Below, piece by piece: positions 15,670-23,731 of a stretch of DNA of 64,000 nt; positions within the stretch are counted from its first letter, which is position 1; each line of letters begins with the position of its first letter. The notes beneath the pieces are model-generated. The model had not been told where the DNA came from. It ran no database searches and saw nothing but the letters and a program-made list of their open reading frames with translations. This stretch comes from Xylanibacter ruminicola (GTDB lineage: Bacteria > Bacteroidota > Bacteroidia > Bacteroidales > Bacteroidaceae). The stretch is taken from contig SUYC01000004.1 of NCBI GenBank assembly GCA_015060625.1, forward strand, positions 62,001 to 126,000. The letters are read 5' to 3'. The position numbers and the translations under genes are program-made.

Positions 15670-17496
15670 TTAAAACGGATCGCCATCTTTCCAGTCGGCA
15701 GTGTCGTCGGCCGTAGGGGCGGCATCAAAGTTAATCTGCTGCTGTTCGGCTTCGCGATAACTCCAGTCGTTGCGATCGCGGTCGTGCAGGGTCATGTTAT
15801 CATCCTCGGTACCAACAAACCGACCGCATGTATTGTCAAACCCGAACGCCCGCTTACCTATCTGTCCCAGATGGCGAAAGCGTATCTTCAGCACGTGTAT
15901 CCACGTTAGCGGTGCGGCCTTTGTGTATTCGTCGCGGCGCTCGCGCTGCAGTATCAATCCATAGTCGCACTTGTTGTAGAAGTCGGCCGAACCAGCGATA
16001 TCATAGAGCGACGGCAACTGCGACTGCAAGCTGCCCTTACCCTCGGTCTGCGGTTTCTTGGGGTGCGCCACCAGTATAACCAGCACCTTCTCTTTATGTC
16101 CGAAGTCAACCATACGCTTCAGTACATACGATATCTTCTGCGTATCGTTGGCACCCGACAGCACAGGTAGTTCGATATAGTTAAATGGATCAATCAACAG
16201 CACGCGTATGCCCTTCTGCCGTACCAGTTGTGTGGCCGACGCCAGGATATCCTCGATAGAGTTGTTCTCCTCAGAGATGTGGAAGATGTTCTCGCGCAAA
16301 AAACGGAATCCACGATCGAGTGCCTGCGGCGTAAAGTTCTTGACCGACATCTCGCGTCCCATCAGTATCTGACCCAGTTCGTAATAGTGCAGACTCATCG
16401 GGTACTTCTCGGGCGAGTAAACGGCCGCCTTCCATCCCTGCTGCACAGCCAGCGACATCATCAGATAGTCGGCAAAACTCGACTTACCCGCACCAGGGAA
16501 ACCCGAGATAACCATCAGTCGTCCGGGCTCAAAACGTACCAGATGGGCAAAGCCGTGCAGCTTGATACCTGGGAATCGCGGCACACCATTGTCCACCAGT
16601 TCACGGAATGCCTCTACCTCATCGTCGATCGTCGCCACACCCACCGGCATCTGCTCGCACACGTTCTCCATACATCGGCGCACGGCGTCCTCGCCTTCAG
16701 CCAGCAGCACATCGTTGGCATCCTTGCCGCCCATCCAGTCAACATAATAGAATTCGTTTTCGGCAAAGTACTTGGCCACCTCCTTACGTTTCTCGTTACC
16801 CTTCTCGTCGGTATCGCCGGCGTAAACAATGCGCACACCACTGAAGTGTTCGCGATAGGGGTCGAAACAGGACATGCGCGTGCCGCAGCCATTGGGCAGC
16901 GATATCACACTCTCGTAGCCACACTGCACCAGCACCGCCGTATCCATCATGCCTTCAGTGATATACACCGTGTCGGCACCCAGCACCGCATCGATGTTGT
17001 AAGGAATGATGCGGCAGCCCTTCTCGAACCTGAACTCCTTGTCGGGCGACTTATACTGCACATTGTACACCACGCCCTGCTCCATGAACCGGAATGCCAT
17101 AAACGTTTTCTTGCCATCAGGCGTATCGGCAGGCAGCTCAGCCCACCCCACTCCCAACCGGTGCATCGTCTCGGGTTTGATACCACGCTGCTTCAGGTAG
17201 GCCATGATCGACGAGGGGTATGAACCCAACGATATTTCGGGCTTCTGTTTCATCTGCTCACTGCTGGGCTTATACTTCCATTTGGCAGCCATAAAGTTGG
17301 CGCCGCAACAAAAGCAGTGTCCCACGCCTTTCGCCTCGTCGAATGCGCCATCGGTGCGCTTGCTGTGATGCCCCTCGTCGCCGCACAGCGGACAGTGGAA
17401 ACGGTACTTCTGTTTGCCGCGGTCGCTACTCTTGGCCCGCGAGCGCAGTTCGTCTATGCTGTCAAGCAGCCATGTATTGCTATTCGTTTGTTTCAT
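15670..17496 (-). CDS. T7 gp4/Twinkle-type primase-helicase
   Basis: 608 residues. N-terminal zinc-binding domain (FHCPLCGDEGHH ... HCFCCGANF, about residues 33-70), then a TOPRIM domain (DTVYITEGMMD, then VYAGDTDEKG, about 175-245) and a DnaB-family RecA-like helicase with Walker A ISGFPGAGKSSFAD (about 330) and Walker B VLLIDPFNYIEL, plus VILVAHPKKP. This is the layout of phage T7 gp4. It would prime and unwind DNA for replication of a mobile element. The two upstream genes overlap it or each other by ATGA (17493-17496, 17990-17993), so the operon is tightly coupled. Confidence 0.9.
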   Translation of the reverse strand: MKQTNSNTWLLDSIDELRSRAKSSDRGKQKYRFHCPLCGDEGHHSKRTDGAFDEAKGVGHCFCCGANFMAAKWKYKPSSEQMKQKPEISLGSYPSSIMAYLKQRGIKPETMHRLGVGWAELPADTPDGKKTFMAFRFMEQGVVYNVQYKSPDKEFRFEKGCRIIPYNIDAVLGADTVYITEGMMDTAVLVQCGYESVISLPNGCGTRMSCFDPYREHFSGVRIVYAGDTDEKGNEKRKEVAKYFAENEFYYVDWMGGKDANDVLLAEGEDAVRRCMENVCEQMPVGVATIDDEVEAFRELVDNGVPRFPGIKLHGFAHLVRFEPGRLMVISGFPGAGKSSFADYLMMSLAVQQGWKAAVYSPEKYPMSLHYYELGQILMGREMSVKNFTPQALDRGFRFLRENIFHISEENNSIEDILASATQLVRQKGIRVLLIDPFNYIELPVLSGANDTQKISYVLKRMVDFGHKEKVLVILVAHPKKPQTEGKGSLQSQLPSLYDIAGSADFYNKCDYGLILQRERRDEYTKAAPLTWIHVLKIRFRHLGQIGKRAFGFDNTCGRFVGTEDDNMTLHDRDRNDWSYREAEQQQINFDAAPTADDTADWKDGDPF

Positions 17497-17993
17497 CTCT
17501 TCAGATAATTATCGTAATTGCGGTAGTCGGTTTGCTCGCGCGCGCCACCCTCATCAGGCTGCTGTGTGTCGTCGACACACACGCAAGCAGACTGTTTTTC
17601 TTTTTTTTCTTTTTCTATTTTTATTTCTATTTCTTCCGCGTGCGAATGATAAGTACGCGCGGGAGTGCCGCAACTTTGCCGCATCTTACTGGCAACCTTG
17701 CCGAACTGTTGTTGCATCCAATAGCTGGTAAAACGCTTCTTTTCGTCATCCACCACAAACAGACCATAACTGGTAATCAGGCGCTTCACATCCGAGCGAT
17801 GACGATGGCCCTCAACAGCCAGCACACTCATTTGCGTACCGGTATAGGCACCCCACCCGCCCTCGCAATGAGAGAGGTAAAGATTAATGGAAACATACAA
17901 GCCCAGACCTGTAGCTCCTTCAGCCGCATACATATCGATTATATCAGGCTGCGACAGCAAGTTACGCTGTAATTTCAAATAGCCACTGTTCAT
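17493..17993 (-). CDS. Small replication-associated protein, DUF4373/DnaD-like
   Basis: 166 residues. The N-terminal half (LLSQPDIIDMYAAEGATGLGLYVSINLYL, later LITSYGLFVVDDEKKRFTSYW) resembles the Lin1244/DUF4373-type domain found in phage replication proteins, a winged-helix-like fold thought to bind DNA or load helicase. The C-terminus is a charged low-complexity tail (EEIEIKIEKEKKEKQ). It overlaps the primase-helicase start by 4 nt (ATGA) and starts inside the end of the M15 gene by 4 nt. A role as helicase loader or initiator is inferred from context; the family match is moderate. Confidence 0.6.
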   Translation of the reverse strand: MNSGYLKLQRNLLSQPDIIDMYAAEGATGLGLYVSINLYLSHCEGGWGAYTGTQMSVLAVEGHRHRSDVKRLITSYGLFVVDDEKKRFTSYWMQQQFGKVASKMRQSCGTPARTYHSHAEEIEIKIEKEKKEKQSACVCVDDTQQPDEGGAREQTDYRNYDNYLKR

Positions 17994-18457
17994 CGTATCA
18001 CTTGGTGTCGGTTAAGTCGGTAGTTGATTCGGCAGCTGATGTGCACCCACCAGCTGTTGCCACGGTGCTCCAGGATGAGCTGATCAAAGTCGGCAAACTG
18101 CTCGGCATACTTCAGTATCAGCCGTGCCGTCTGCTCATCTGTAGGGTGCCCGAACGGACGGTGACTGCGGGGGATGGTGATGTCTGCAGCCTCACCCTTC
18201 AGGTGCTGCGACGTGGGCACACCGCCCACCATCTGGTTGAGCAGCTGGCAGCGGTAACCGCTGTTCACCTTGATGGGCAGTCCCAGCTGGCAGCACAGGG
18301 GCTCCAGACCGCGCTCGCAAAGGTTCTGCATCGCCGTGATGTGCTGCTTCAGGGGGATGTTAGGAATCTTTTTAGCTTCGGCTGTTGCTGAGTAAATCAT
18401 CTCGCCCAGCGTAAAGTGTTCTGTTAGACGCATGGTCGTATCAATAATAGTTTTCAT
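17990..18457 (-). CDS. Peptidase M15-type cell-wall hydrolase
   Basis: 155 residues of the M15 D-Ala-D-Ala carboxypeptidase/endolysin family: LTEHFTLGEMIYSATA, VNSGYRCQLLNQMVGG, then the zinc site in TSQHLKGEAADI (SxHxxGxAxD) and the final histidine in WWVHISC. Such enzymes cut peptidoglycan peptides and serve phages as endolysins or tail-associated hydrolases. No signal peptide is seen, so export would need a holin-like partner; the 36-aa membrane peptide just upstream or the smalltalk protein are candidates, by inference only. It overlaps the next gene by ATGA. Confidence 0.88.
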   Translation of the reverse strand: MKTIIDTTMRLTEHFTLGEMIYSATAEAKKIPNIPLKQHITAMQNLCERGLEPLCCQLGLPIKVNSGYRCQLLNQMVGGVPTSQHLKGEAADITIPRSHRPFGHPTDEQTARLILKYAEQFADFDQLILEHRGNSWWVHISCRINYRLNRHQVIR

Positions 18458-18465
18458 CGTTTTGT

Positions 18466-18576
18466 TTATATTTTAAATTTATAATAACTCAAGAAAAAAG
18501 AAACCCCAAGAAGGGCGCCACCCCTGAAGGTGACGCCCAACCATAATAATCTGATTGCTTTACTTTGTTGATCCAT
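18466..18576 (-). CDS. Possible 36-aa membrane peptide
   Basis: A short ORF starting MDQQSKAIRLLWLGV with a hydrophobic stretch (GGALLGVSFFLSYY) and a basic end (KFKI). It ends 8 nt before the M15 start and begins about 45 nt after a consensus promoter. A strong hairpin lies within it. It may be a real small holin-like peptide or only a leader over an attenuator. I do not recognise the sequence. Confidence 0.35.
   Translation of the reverse strand: MDQQSKAIRLLWLGVTFRGGALLGVSFFLSYYKFKI
18513..18538 (-). promoter_or_regulatory. Attenuator-like hairpin in the M15 operon leader
   Basis: On the minus strand GGGCGTCACC, loop TTCAGG, GGTGGCGCCC pairs over 10 positions with one G-U. The same position is a C-A mismatch on the plus strand, so the fold belongs to minus-strand RNA. 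A T-rich run (TTTCTTTTTTC) follows about 12 nt later. Confidence 0.6.
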
Positions 18577-18620
18577 TTTTGTTGTTTTAAGTTTGTACTA
18601 TTGGCTCCCAGAACCATGTG

Positions 18621-18652
18621 CAAAGGTAATACATAAAACAAGCAAATACAAA
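18621..18652 (-). promoter_or_regulatory. Consensus promoter of the M15/primase operon
   Basis: On the minus strand TTTG (18652-18649), 20 nt, TACCTTTG (18628-18621): full consensus match. Confidence 0.85.
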
Positions 18653-18756
18653 CTTATTTACAGGTATTTTACGCATGATAACAAGAAAGAAACCTCTGGG
18701 GTTTCTCTGTTTTCATCGAGGTAACAAATTGACGCTAGATTACGAATTTTTTGTTG

Positions 18757-18764
18757 TAACTTTG
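18757..18764 (+). promoter_or_regulatory. -7 element (TAACTTTG) for the XRE regulator
   Basis: TAACTTTG 48 nt upstream of the ATG at 18813; no clear TTTG at -33. It faces away from the M15 operon promoter. Confidence 0.5.
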
Positions 18765-18812
18765 CAAACCATTTGCAGACAACGGTGTCTGAAAGTAGAA
18801 ATATCATACAAC

Positions 18813-19028
18813 ATGAGAACTACGAATATCAAGGCCATTCTTCAGAAAAAGAACATGACCGACAGCGATTTAGCAAGTCAGTTACATGTAACTCGCCAGT
18901 ATGTTAACGCCATCAGCTGTGGACGCAAAAATCCGAGCATAGATGTTATGGAACGCATTGCTACAGCACTCGATGTTCCACTAAGCGCTCTATTCGACGG
19001 TTACCCACTCGACAAGCTAAAACTTTAG
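18813..19028 (+). CDS. XRE-family helix-turn-helix regulator
   Basis: 71 residues from the ATG at 18813; the longer ORF has no support and starts upstream of the promoter element. It is almost entirely a Cro/C1-type HTH: MTDSDLASQLHVTRQYVNAI is the DNA-binding helix pair, followed by GRKNPSIDVMERIATALDVP. It is divergent from the M15/primase operon, the position of a phage-type repressor, so it likely controls that operon from the 160-nt gap between them. That role is inference from placement. A clear terminator follows. Confidence 0.85.
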   Translation: MRTTNIKAILQKKNMTDSDLASQLHVTRQYVNAISCGRKNPSIDVMERIATALDVPLSALFDGYPLDKLKL

Positions 19029-19034
19029 CACATA

Positions 19035-19071
19035 AGTGCCCACCGTTGTGATAACGCCGGGCACTTTTTTT
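19035..19071 (+). terminator. Intrinsic terminator after the XRE gene
   Basis: AGTGCCC, 17-nt loop, GGGCACT, then seven T residues, 6 nt after the stop. Confidence 0.85.
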
Positions 19072-19079
19072 GCTATTTA

Positions 19080-19111
19080 TTTGGTATTTTGCTCGCTTAT
19101 TCGTATATTTG
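19080..19111 (+). promoter_or_regulatory. Consensus promoter TTTG-N20-TATATTTG
   Basis: TTTG (19080-19083), 20 nt, TATATTTG (19104-19111), 22 nt before the glycosyltransferase ATG. Full consensus. Confidence 0.85.
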
Positions 19112-19133
19112 CACCCGATTTAAATGAGAATAT

Positions 19134-19883
19134 ATGAAGCAAAGCGATAGTATAGTTATCATACCAACCTATAATGAGAAGGAGAATATCGAGAAGATTA
19201 TACGCGCGATATTCGGGTTGGAGAAGAGTTTCCATATACTGGTGATCGACGATGGATCGCCTGATGGCACAGCCGCCATTGTGCGCAGCCTGATGGCCAA
19301 CGAGTTTGGCGGACAGTTGCACTTGGTGGAGCGTAGCGGCAAACTGGGACTGGGAACAGCTTACATTGCCGGATTTAAGTGGGCACTGGAGCGCGACTAC
19401 GAATACATATTTGAGATGGACGCCGACTTTAGTCACGATCCACACGACTTGCCACGCCTGTATGCAGCTTGTCACGACGAGGGGTACGACGTAGCTATCG
19501 GCAGCAGATACGTAAGTGGCGTAAACGTGGTGAACTGGCCTATCGGGCGTGTGCTGATGAGCTACTTCGCTTCGAAATACGTACGATTGGTAACTGGCTT
19601 TAACGTACACGACACCACTGCCGGATTTAAGTGTTACAAGCGCCGCGTGCTGCAGACTATCGAGCTGGATAAGATTCGCTTTAAGGGCTATGCCTTCCAG
19701 ATAGAAATGAAGTACACAGCCTACAAAATTGGCTTTAAAATCAAGGAGGTGAGCGTGATATTCGTGAACCGACAAGAGGGTGTGAGCAAAATGAGCGGTG
19801 GTATATTCGGCGAAGCGTTCTTTGGCGTGATGAAACTGCGCTGGGACGGATGGACGCGCAAGTATCCGAAGATTAAAGATTAA
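19134..19883 (+). CDS. Polyprenol-phosphate mannosyltransferase-like GT2
   Basis: 249 residues of the DPM1-like GT2 family: IVIIPTYNEKENIEKII at the start, LVIDDGSPDGT (first acidic site), EMDADFSHDP (DxD-type metal site) and IGSRYVSG. These enzymes move mannose or another sugar from a nucleotide sugar to polyprenyl phosphate for use outside the membrane. There is no C-terminal membrane domain, as in the soluble DPM1 subtype. It is the first gene of a run with plsC and a phosphoesterase (8 nt gap, then ATGA overlap), all with membrane-envelope roles. Confidence 0.9.
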   Translation: MKQSDSIVIIPTYNEKENIEKIIRAIFGLEKSFHILVIDDGSPDGTAAIVRSLMANEFGGQLHLVERSGKLGLGTAYIAGFKWALERDYEYIFEMDADFSHDPHDLPRLYAACHDEGYDVAIGSRYVSGVNVVNWPIGRVLMSYFASKYVRLVTGFNVHDTTAGFKCYKRRVLQTIELDKIRFKGYAFQIEMKYTAYKIGFKIKEVSVIFVNRQEGVSKMSGGIFGEAFFGVMKLRWDGWTRKYPKIKD

Positions 19884-19891
19884 ACATTATT

Positions 19892-20653
19892 ATGCTTAAG
19901 ATACTATATAGAATCTACCAGTTTATTGTTTGTCTGCCGGGAATAGTGCTGATGACGATGATTACAGCACTCGAGGTGGGCATTGGCACTACCATAGGCA
20001 ACGGTCACTTCTGGGGCTACATGCCTGGTCATATCTGGGGAAAGATTATCCTCAAGATGTTTCTGATACCGGTAAAGGTGGAGGGACGCGAACATCTGGA
20101 AAAAAACCAAAGTTACGTGTTTGTGGCCAACCATCAGGGTTCGTTCGACATTTTCCTGATTTACGGACATCTGAACCGTAACTTTAAATGGATGATGAAA
20201 CAGGCGCTACGCAAGGTGCCATTCTTAGGATATGCGTGCGCAAAAAGTCACCAGATATTTGTGGACAAGCGCGGTCCCAGCAAGATACGTAAGACCTACG
20301 ACGATGCACGCGAGATACTGAAAGAAGGCTACAGCGTAACGATATTCCCAGAGGGTGCACGATCGTTTACAGGCCACATGGGTGTGTTCAGAAAGGGCGC
20401 CTTTGCATTGGCCGACGAACTGCAGTTGCCTGTAGTACCACTTACCATCAACGGATCGTTCGACATTCTGCCACGCATGAAGGGCTTTAACTTTGTGAAC
20501 TGGCACCCGATGAAGCTGACCATACATGAGCCTATCTACCCTGTAGGACAGGGTCCCGAGAACGTAGAAGCCACTCTGCGACAAGCTTACGATTCGGTGA
20601 TGTCGGCACTCGACCCAAAATATCAGGGCTTTGTAGAGAATCCTGATCAATGA
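19892..20653 (+). CDS. plsC: 1-acyl-sn-glycerol-3-phosphate acyltransferase
   Basis: 253 residues with an N-terminal membrane helix and the four acyltransferase motifs: NHQGSFDIF (the NHxxxxD catalytic pair), the KRGPSKIRKT region, FPEGARS (motif III) and VPLTINGSF (motif IV). It adds the second acyl chain to lysophosphatidic acid, making phosphatidic acid for phospholipids at the inner membrane. It lies 8 nt after the glycosyltransferase and overlaps the phosphoesterase start by 4 nt (ATGA), so it is in a single operon with both. Confidence 0.93.
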   Translation: MLKILYRIYQFIVCLPGIVLMTMITALEVGIGTTIGNGHFWGYMPGHIWGKIILKMFLIPVKVEGREHLEKNQSYVFVANHQGSFDIFLIYGHLNRNFKWMMKQALRKVPFLGYACAKSHQIFVDKRGPSKIRKTYDDAREILKEGYSVTIFPEGARSFTGHMGVFRKGAFALADELQLPVVPLTINGSFDILPRMKGFNFVNWHPMKLTIHEPIYPVGQGPENVEATLRQAYDSVMSALDPKYQGFVENPDQ

Positions 20654-21594
20654 TTATCATCCGTTTTATCATCATCACGGTGCTATTTGTGATAGCACTT
20701 ACTGCCGTCAGCATCTGGGCCTATAAGCGCCGACAGAAGCTGGTGATGGCTGGCGCTGCCGTGGTGTGGTATATTGCGCTATACGGCACGTTTATCGGCT
20801 TCCAGAAGCTGGAAGTGAACCATCAGACATATACATCGGCCGAACTACCGAAGGCTTTCGACGGCTACAAGATAGTACTCTTTTCGGATGCACATGTAGG
20901 CAGCTATACGGGGCGTAACGAATGGTTGCTGCAACGTGCGGTTGACTCGATCAACGCACAGCATCCCGACATGATTGTGTTTACTGGCGACCTGCAGAAC
21001 GTGGATCCGCAGGAGATAGCCGAACACCTGCACACGCTAAGTCAGTTAAAGGCTAAGGACGGCGTATATAGCGTGCTGGGCAATCACGACTACGATAAGT
21101 ATCTGCTACAAAAGAATGGGCTTGACACGCAGCCTTGCAAAGAAACCATAGCTCTGGAGAAGCGCATGGGCTGGCACGTGCTACAGAACGAGCACTGCAT
21201 CATCTTACGTGGCCAAGACGCGCTAACGATAGCGGGACTGGACAATGATGGCGACGGCAAGCAATTCCCCCAACGAGGCGACGTAAAAAAGGCACTGCAT
21301 GACGCTACACCGTTTGTGATTATGCTGGAGCATGACCCGAGTGGATGGCGACGCAAGATACTGCCCGATGGGCGTGCACAACTGACCTTGAGCGGACATA
21401 CACACAACATGCAGTTTGCGCTGTTTGGTTGGGCACCGATGAAGCTCACAGGCGGAGAGATTAACGGCTGGTACAAGGAAGGTCGTCAATCACTGTTTGT
21501 GACTGCAGGCTTAGGAGGATTGATTCCTTTCCGCTTTGGTGCCACAGGTGAAATCGTGGTGCTGGAATTGAAAAATGCAAAATGTAAAAATTAA
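20650..21594 (+). CDS. Membrane-anchored metallophosphoesterase (YkuE/YaeI type)
   Basis: 314 residues. Two N-terminal membrane segments (IIIRFIIITVLFVIALTAV and AAVVWYIALYGTFIG), then a calcineurin-like phosphoesterase: SDAHVGSY (DxH), VFTGDLQN (GDxxx), VLGNHDYD (GNHD), LEHDPSGW and LSGHTHNMQ (GHxH). Family members such as YaeI act on lipid-linked or lipid substrates. It is the last gene of the GT2-plsC operon and converges with the MetH-domain gene, sharing 4 nt at the stops. Confidence 0.88.
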   Translation: MIIIRFIIITVLFVIALTAVSIWAYKRRQKLVMAGAAVVWYIALYGTFIGFQKLEVNHQTYTSAELPKAFDGYKIVLFSDAHVGSYTGRNEWLLQRAVDSINAQHPDMIVFTGDLQNVDPQEIAEHLHTLSQLKAKDGVYSVLGNHDYDKYLLQKNGLDTQPCKETIALEKRMGWHVLQNEHCIILRGQDALTIAGLDNDGDGKQFPQRGDVKKALHDATPFVIMLEHDPSGWRRKILPDGRAQLTLSGHTHNMQFALFGWAPMKLTGGEINGWYKEGRQSLFVTAGLGGLIPFRFGATGEIVVLELKNAKCKN

Positions 21595-22406
21595 ACATTT
21601 AACCACTTTCTTAATACTTCGGCAGGGACGGCGCGGCGGCGGGCGTAATCCTGCAACTGATCTTCGCCGATTTTACCAATGGCAAAATAATGGGCTTTAG
21701 GATTGGATATCATCATGCCACTCACACTGGCATGGGGCTTCATGGCTCCACTCTCGGTAAGGCGGATGCCAATCTGTTTCATATCTATTATCTCATCTAA
21801 CAGGAAATTCAAGCTGGTATCGGGTAACGAGGGATATCCCACAGCAGGACGAATGCCCTGGAACTTCTCAATGAGCATATCCTCTATGCTCAGGTCCTCA
21901 TCTTTGGCATAGCCCCAATACTCTTTACGAACCTGCTCGTGCAGGCGTTCAGCAGCGGCCTCGGCCAAACGATCGGCCAGCAGCTGAGTGAGCATCTTCT
22001 GATACACATCGTTATCAAAATCGGTCTCTAAACCAATATCAACGGTAGTAGCGAATAGTCCTATTTTAGAGGCTTTGGGCGAAATAAAATCGGCTAAACA
22101 CATAAACGGGGGATTACCTTGCTGCTGACGCAAACAGGGAATGGCAGCTACACGCACGAGGTGCTTAACACCACAATCGAGGCACAACTGGGTGCGGTAA
22201 ATCTCGATATCATCATCCTGACTACGGGCATCGAACAGTTCGAAAACGGCATGCACCTGATACTGGGCATCTAACTCCTGTAGCTTGGCAAGGGCCTCGG
22301 TCTGCATGCGCTGCTTCTCGACCTCTTCCTTTACCTGCCAGGCAAAGAAATAGTACACCCAGTTGATATAGGGCACAAGTTCGGATATGCGGTAGGTAAT
22401 CTTCAT
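21591..22406 (-). CDS. Stand-alone MetH reactivation (AdoMet-binding) domain
   Basis: 271 residues equal to the C-terminal activation domain of cobalamin-dependent methionine synthase and nothing more. The AdoMet site RPAVGYPSLPD (MetH has RPAPGYPACPD), LTESGAMKPHASVSGM and the end QDYARRRAVPAEVLRKW are all present. In MetH this domain binds AdoMet to re-methylate inactive cob(II)alamin. As a separate protein it would work in trans on a MetH lacking it or on another corrinoid protein. It overlaps the dihydroorotase stop by 4 nt, so it is coupled to it. Confidence 0.88.
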   Translation of the reverse strand: MKITYRISELVPYINWVYYFFAWQVKEEVEKQRMQTEALAKLQELDAQYQVHAVFELFDARSQDDDIEIYRTQLCLDCGVKHLVRVAAIPCLRQQQGNPPFMCLADFISPKASKIGLFATTVDIGLETDFDNDVYQKMLTQLLADRLAEAAAERLHEQVRKEYWGYAKDEDLSIEDMLIEKFQGIRPAVGYPSLPDTSLNFLLDEIIDMKQIGIRLTESGAMKPHASVSGMMISNPKAHYFAIGKIGEDQLQDYARRRAVPAEVLRKWLNV

Positions 22407-23731
22407 CTAAATGCTACGGGTTGGCCTATATAGTTGGTATCCACAATACCATCCTTGTAAACGGTATGACCATTACAGAGGGTTCGCTCAACACGCCACA
22501 GGAAAGTATGATTCTCCATAGGGCTCCAACCACACCTGCTCTGTATCACGTCCTTAGTAACGGTCCAGCCTGTGTTTGGACGCACAATCACAATATCTGC
22601 CTGATAGCCTTCGCGCAGATAGCCACGGTTACGCACCTGGAACAGATCGGCAGGGCGATGGCACATCAACTCAACCAAACGCTCGAGGGTGAGCACCCCC
22701 TTATCAACCAACTCCAGCATGGTTACCAACGAGAACTGCAGCATGGGCATGCCACTAGCAGCCGTGCAGCAACCACCCTCCTTCTGTTTTAACAGATGGG
22801 GGGCATGGTCGGTTCCAACCACAGCAATACGACCATCAGCCACAGCCTGGCGCAAAGCATCGCGATCTGCTACCGACTTGATGGCGGGATTGCACTTAAT
22901 GCGGGTGCCTAGCGATACGTAATCACGATCACAGAAGTAGAGATGACTAGGCGTCACCTCACAGGTGATAAATGACGAGTGAGTGTTAGTGATTAATTCG
23001 AGCTCCTTGGCCGTAGTGAGGTGGGCGATGTGCAGACGGGCATGGTGCTTCTGAGCCAGCTCAACAGCAAGTTTAGTGCTCTGATAGCAGGCCTCAACGT
23101 TACGAATCTCGGGGTGATGGATTACCTTAGGGTCGTCGCCATACAGACGCTTAGCCTCGGCCATATTGCGATTAATAATATCAGTATCTTCGCAATGCAC
23201 CATGATAGGCATGGTGGCAGTAGAGAAAATCTTCTCTAAAGCCTCACGACGATCTACGAGCATGTTACCCGTTGAACTGCCCATGAAGAGTTTGATGCCA
23301 GGAATACGATGCATATCGAGCTGCGAAAACAGGTCGCCATTATCGTTGGTGGCACCAAAAAAGAAACTATAGTTGACGTGACTTTTCTGAGCAGCAAGCT
23401 CAAACTTCTCGTCGAGGGCTTCGAGCGTGGTAGTCTGCGGTACGCAGTTAGGCATATCAAAGTAGGTGGTAACGCCACCTGCAGCGGCAGCCCTACTCTC
23501 GCTGTCGATATCGGCCTTGTCTGTTAGACCCGGCTCACGAAAGTGCACATGATCATCAATCACACCAGGTAGTACGAAACATCCCGAAGCATCAATCACT
23601 TCGTCGAATGATGCGTTCGGGACGGTGTTTCCTTCTACAATCTTAGTTATCTTAGAATCTTCGACGATGACAGAACCGTCGAATTTGTTAGCTTCGTTAA
23701 CGAGCGTTCCGTGTAGAATCAGGCGTTTCAT
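22403..23731 (-). CDS. pyrC: Dihydroorotase
   Basis: 442 residues from the ATG at 23731 (MKRLILHGTLVNE); the longer ORF extends into the upstream gene without a family match. Amidohydrolase with the metal site DHVHFREPG, the PGIKLFMGSSTGN segment, ITCEVTPSHLYF, KCNPAIKS and GTDHAPH. This is the dihydroorotase group that closes carbamoyl-aspartate in pyrimidine synthesis; related allantoinase-type enzymes look similar, so identity is strong but not absolute. The start overlaps the end of the DUF4369 gene by 35 nt and its stop overlaps the MetH-domain gene. Confidence 0.88.
   Translation of the reverse strand: MKRLILHGTLVNEANKFDGSVIVEDSKITKIVEGNTVPNASFDEVIDASGCFVLPGVIDDHVHFREPGLTDKADIDSESRAAAAGGVTTYFDMPNCVPQTTTLEALDEKFELAAQKSHVNYSFFFGATNDNGDLFSQLDMHRIPGIKLFMGSSTGNMLVDRREALEKIFSTATMPIMVHCEDTDIINRNMAEAKRLYGDDPKVIHHPEIRNVEACYQSTKLAVELAQKHHARLHIAHLTTAKELELITNTHSSFITCEVTPSHLYFCDRDYVSLGTRIKCNPAIKSVADRDALRQAVADGRIAVVGTDHAPHLLKQKEGGCCTAASGMPMLQFSLVTMLELVDKGVLTLERLVELMCHRPADLFQVRNRGYLREGYQADIVIVRPNTGWTVTKDVIQSRCGWSPMENHTFLWRVERTLCNGHTVYKDGIVDTNYIGQPVAFR

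Noticed and set aside
16228-17223. 331-aa plus-strand ORF
   Set aside because: Exactly antisense to the primase-helicase and rich in His/Leu/Arg runs; no family likeness.
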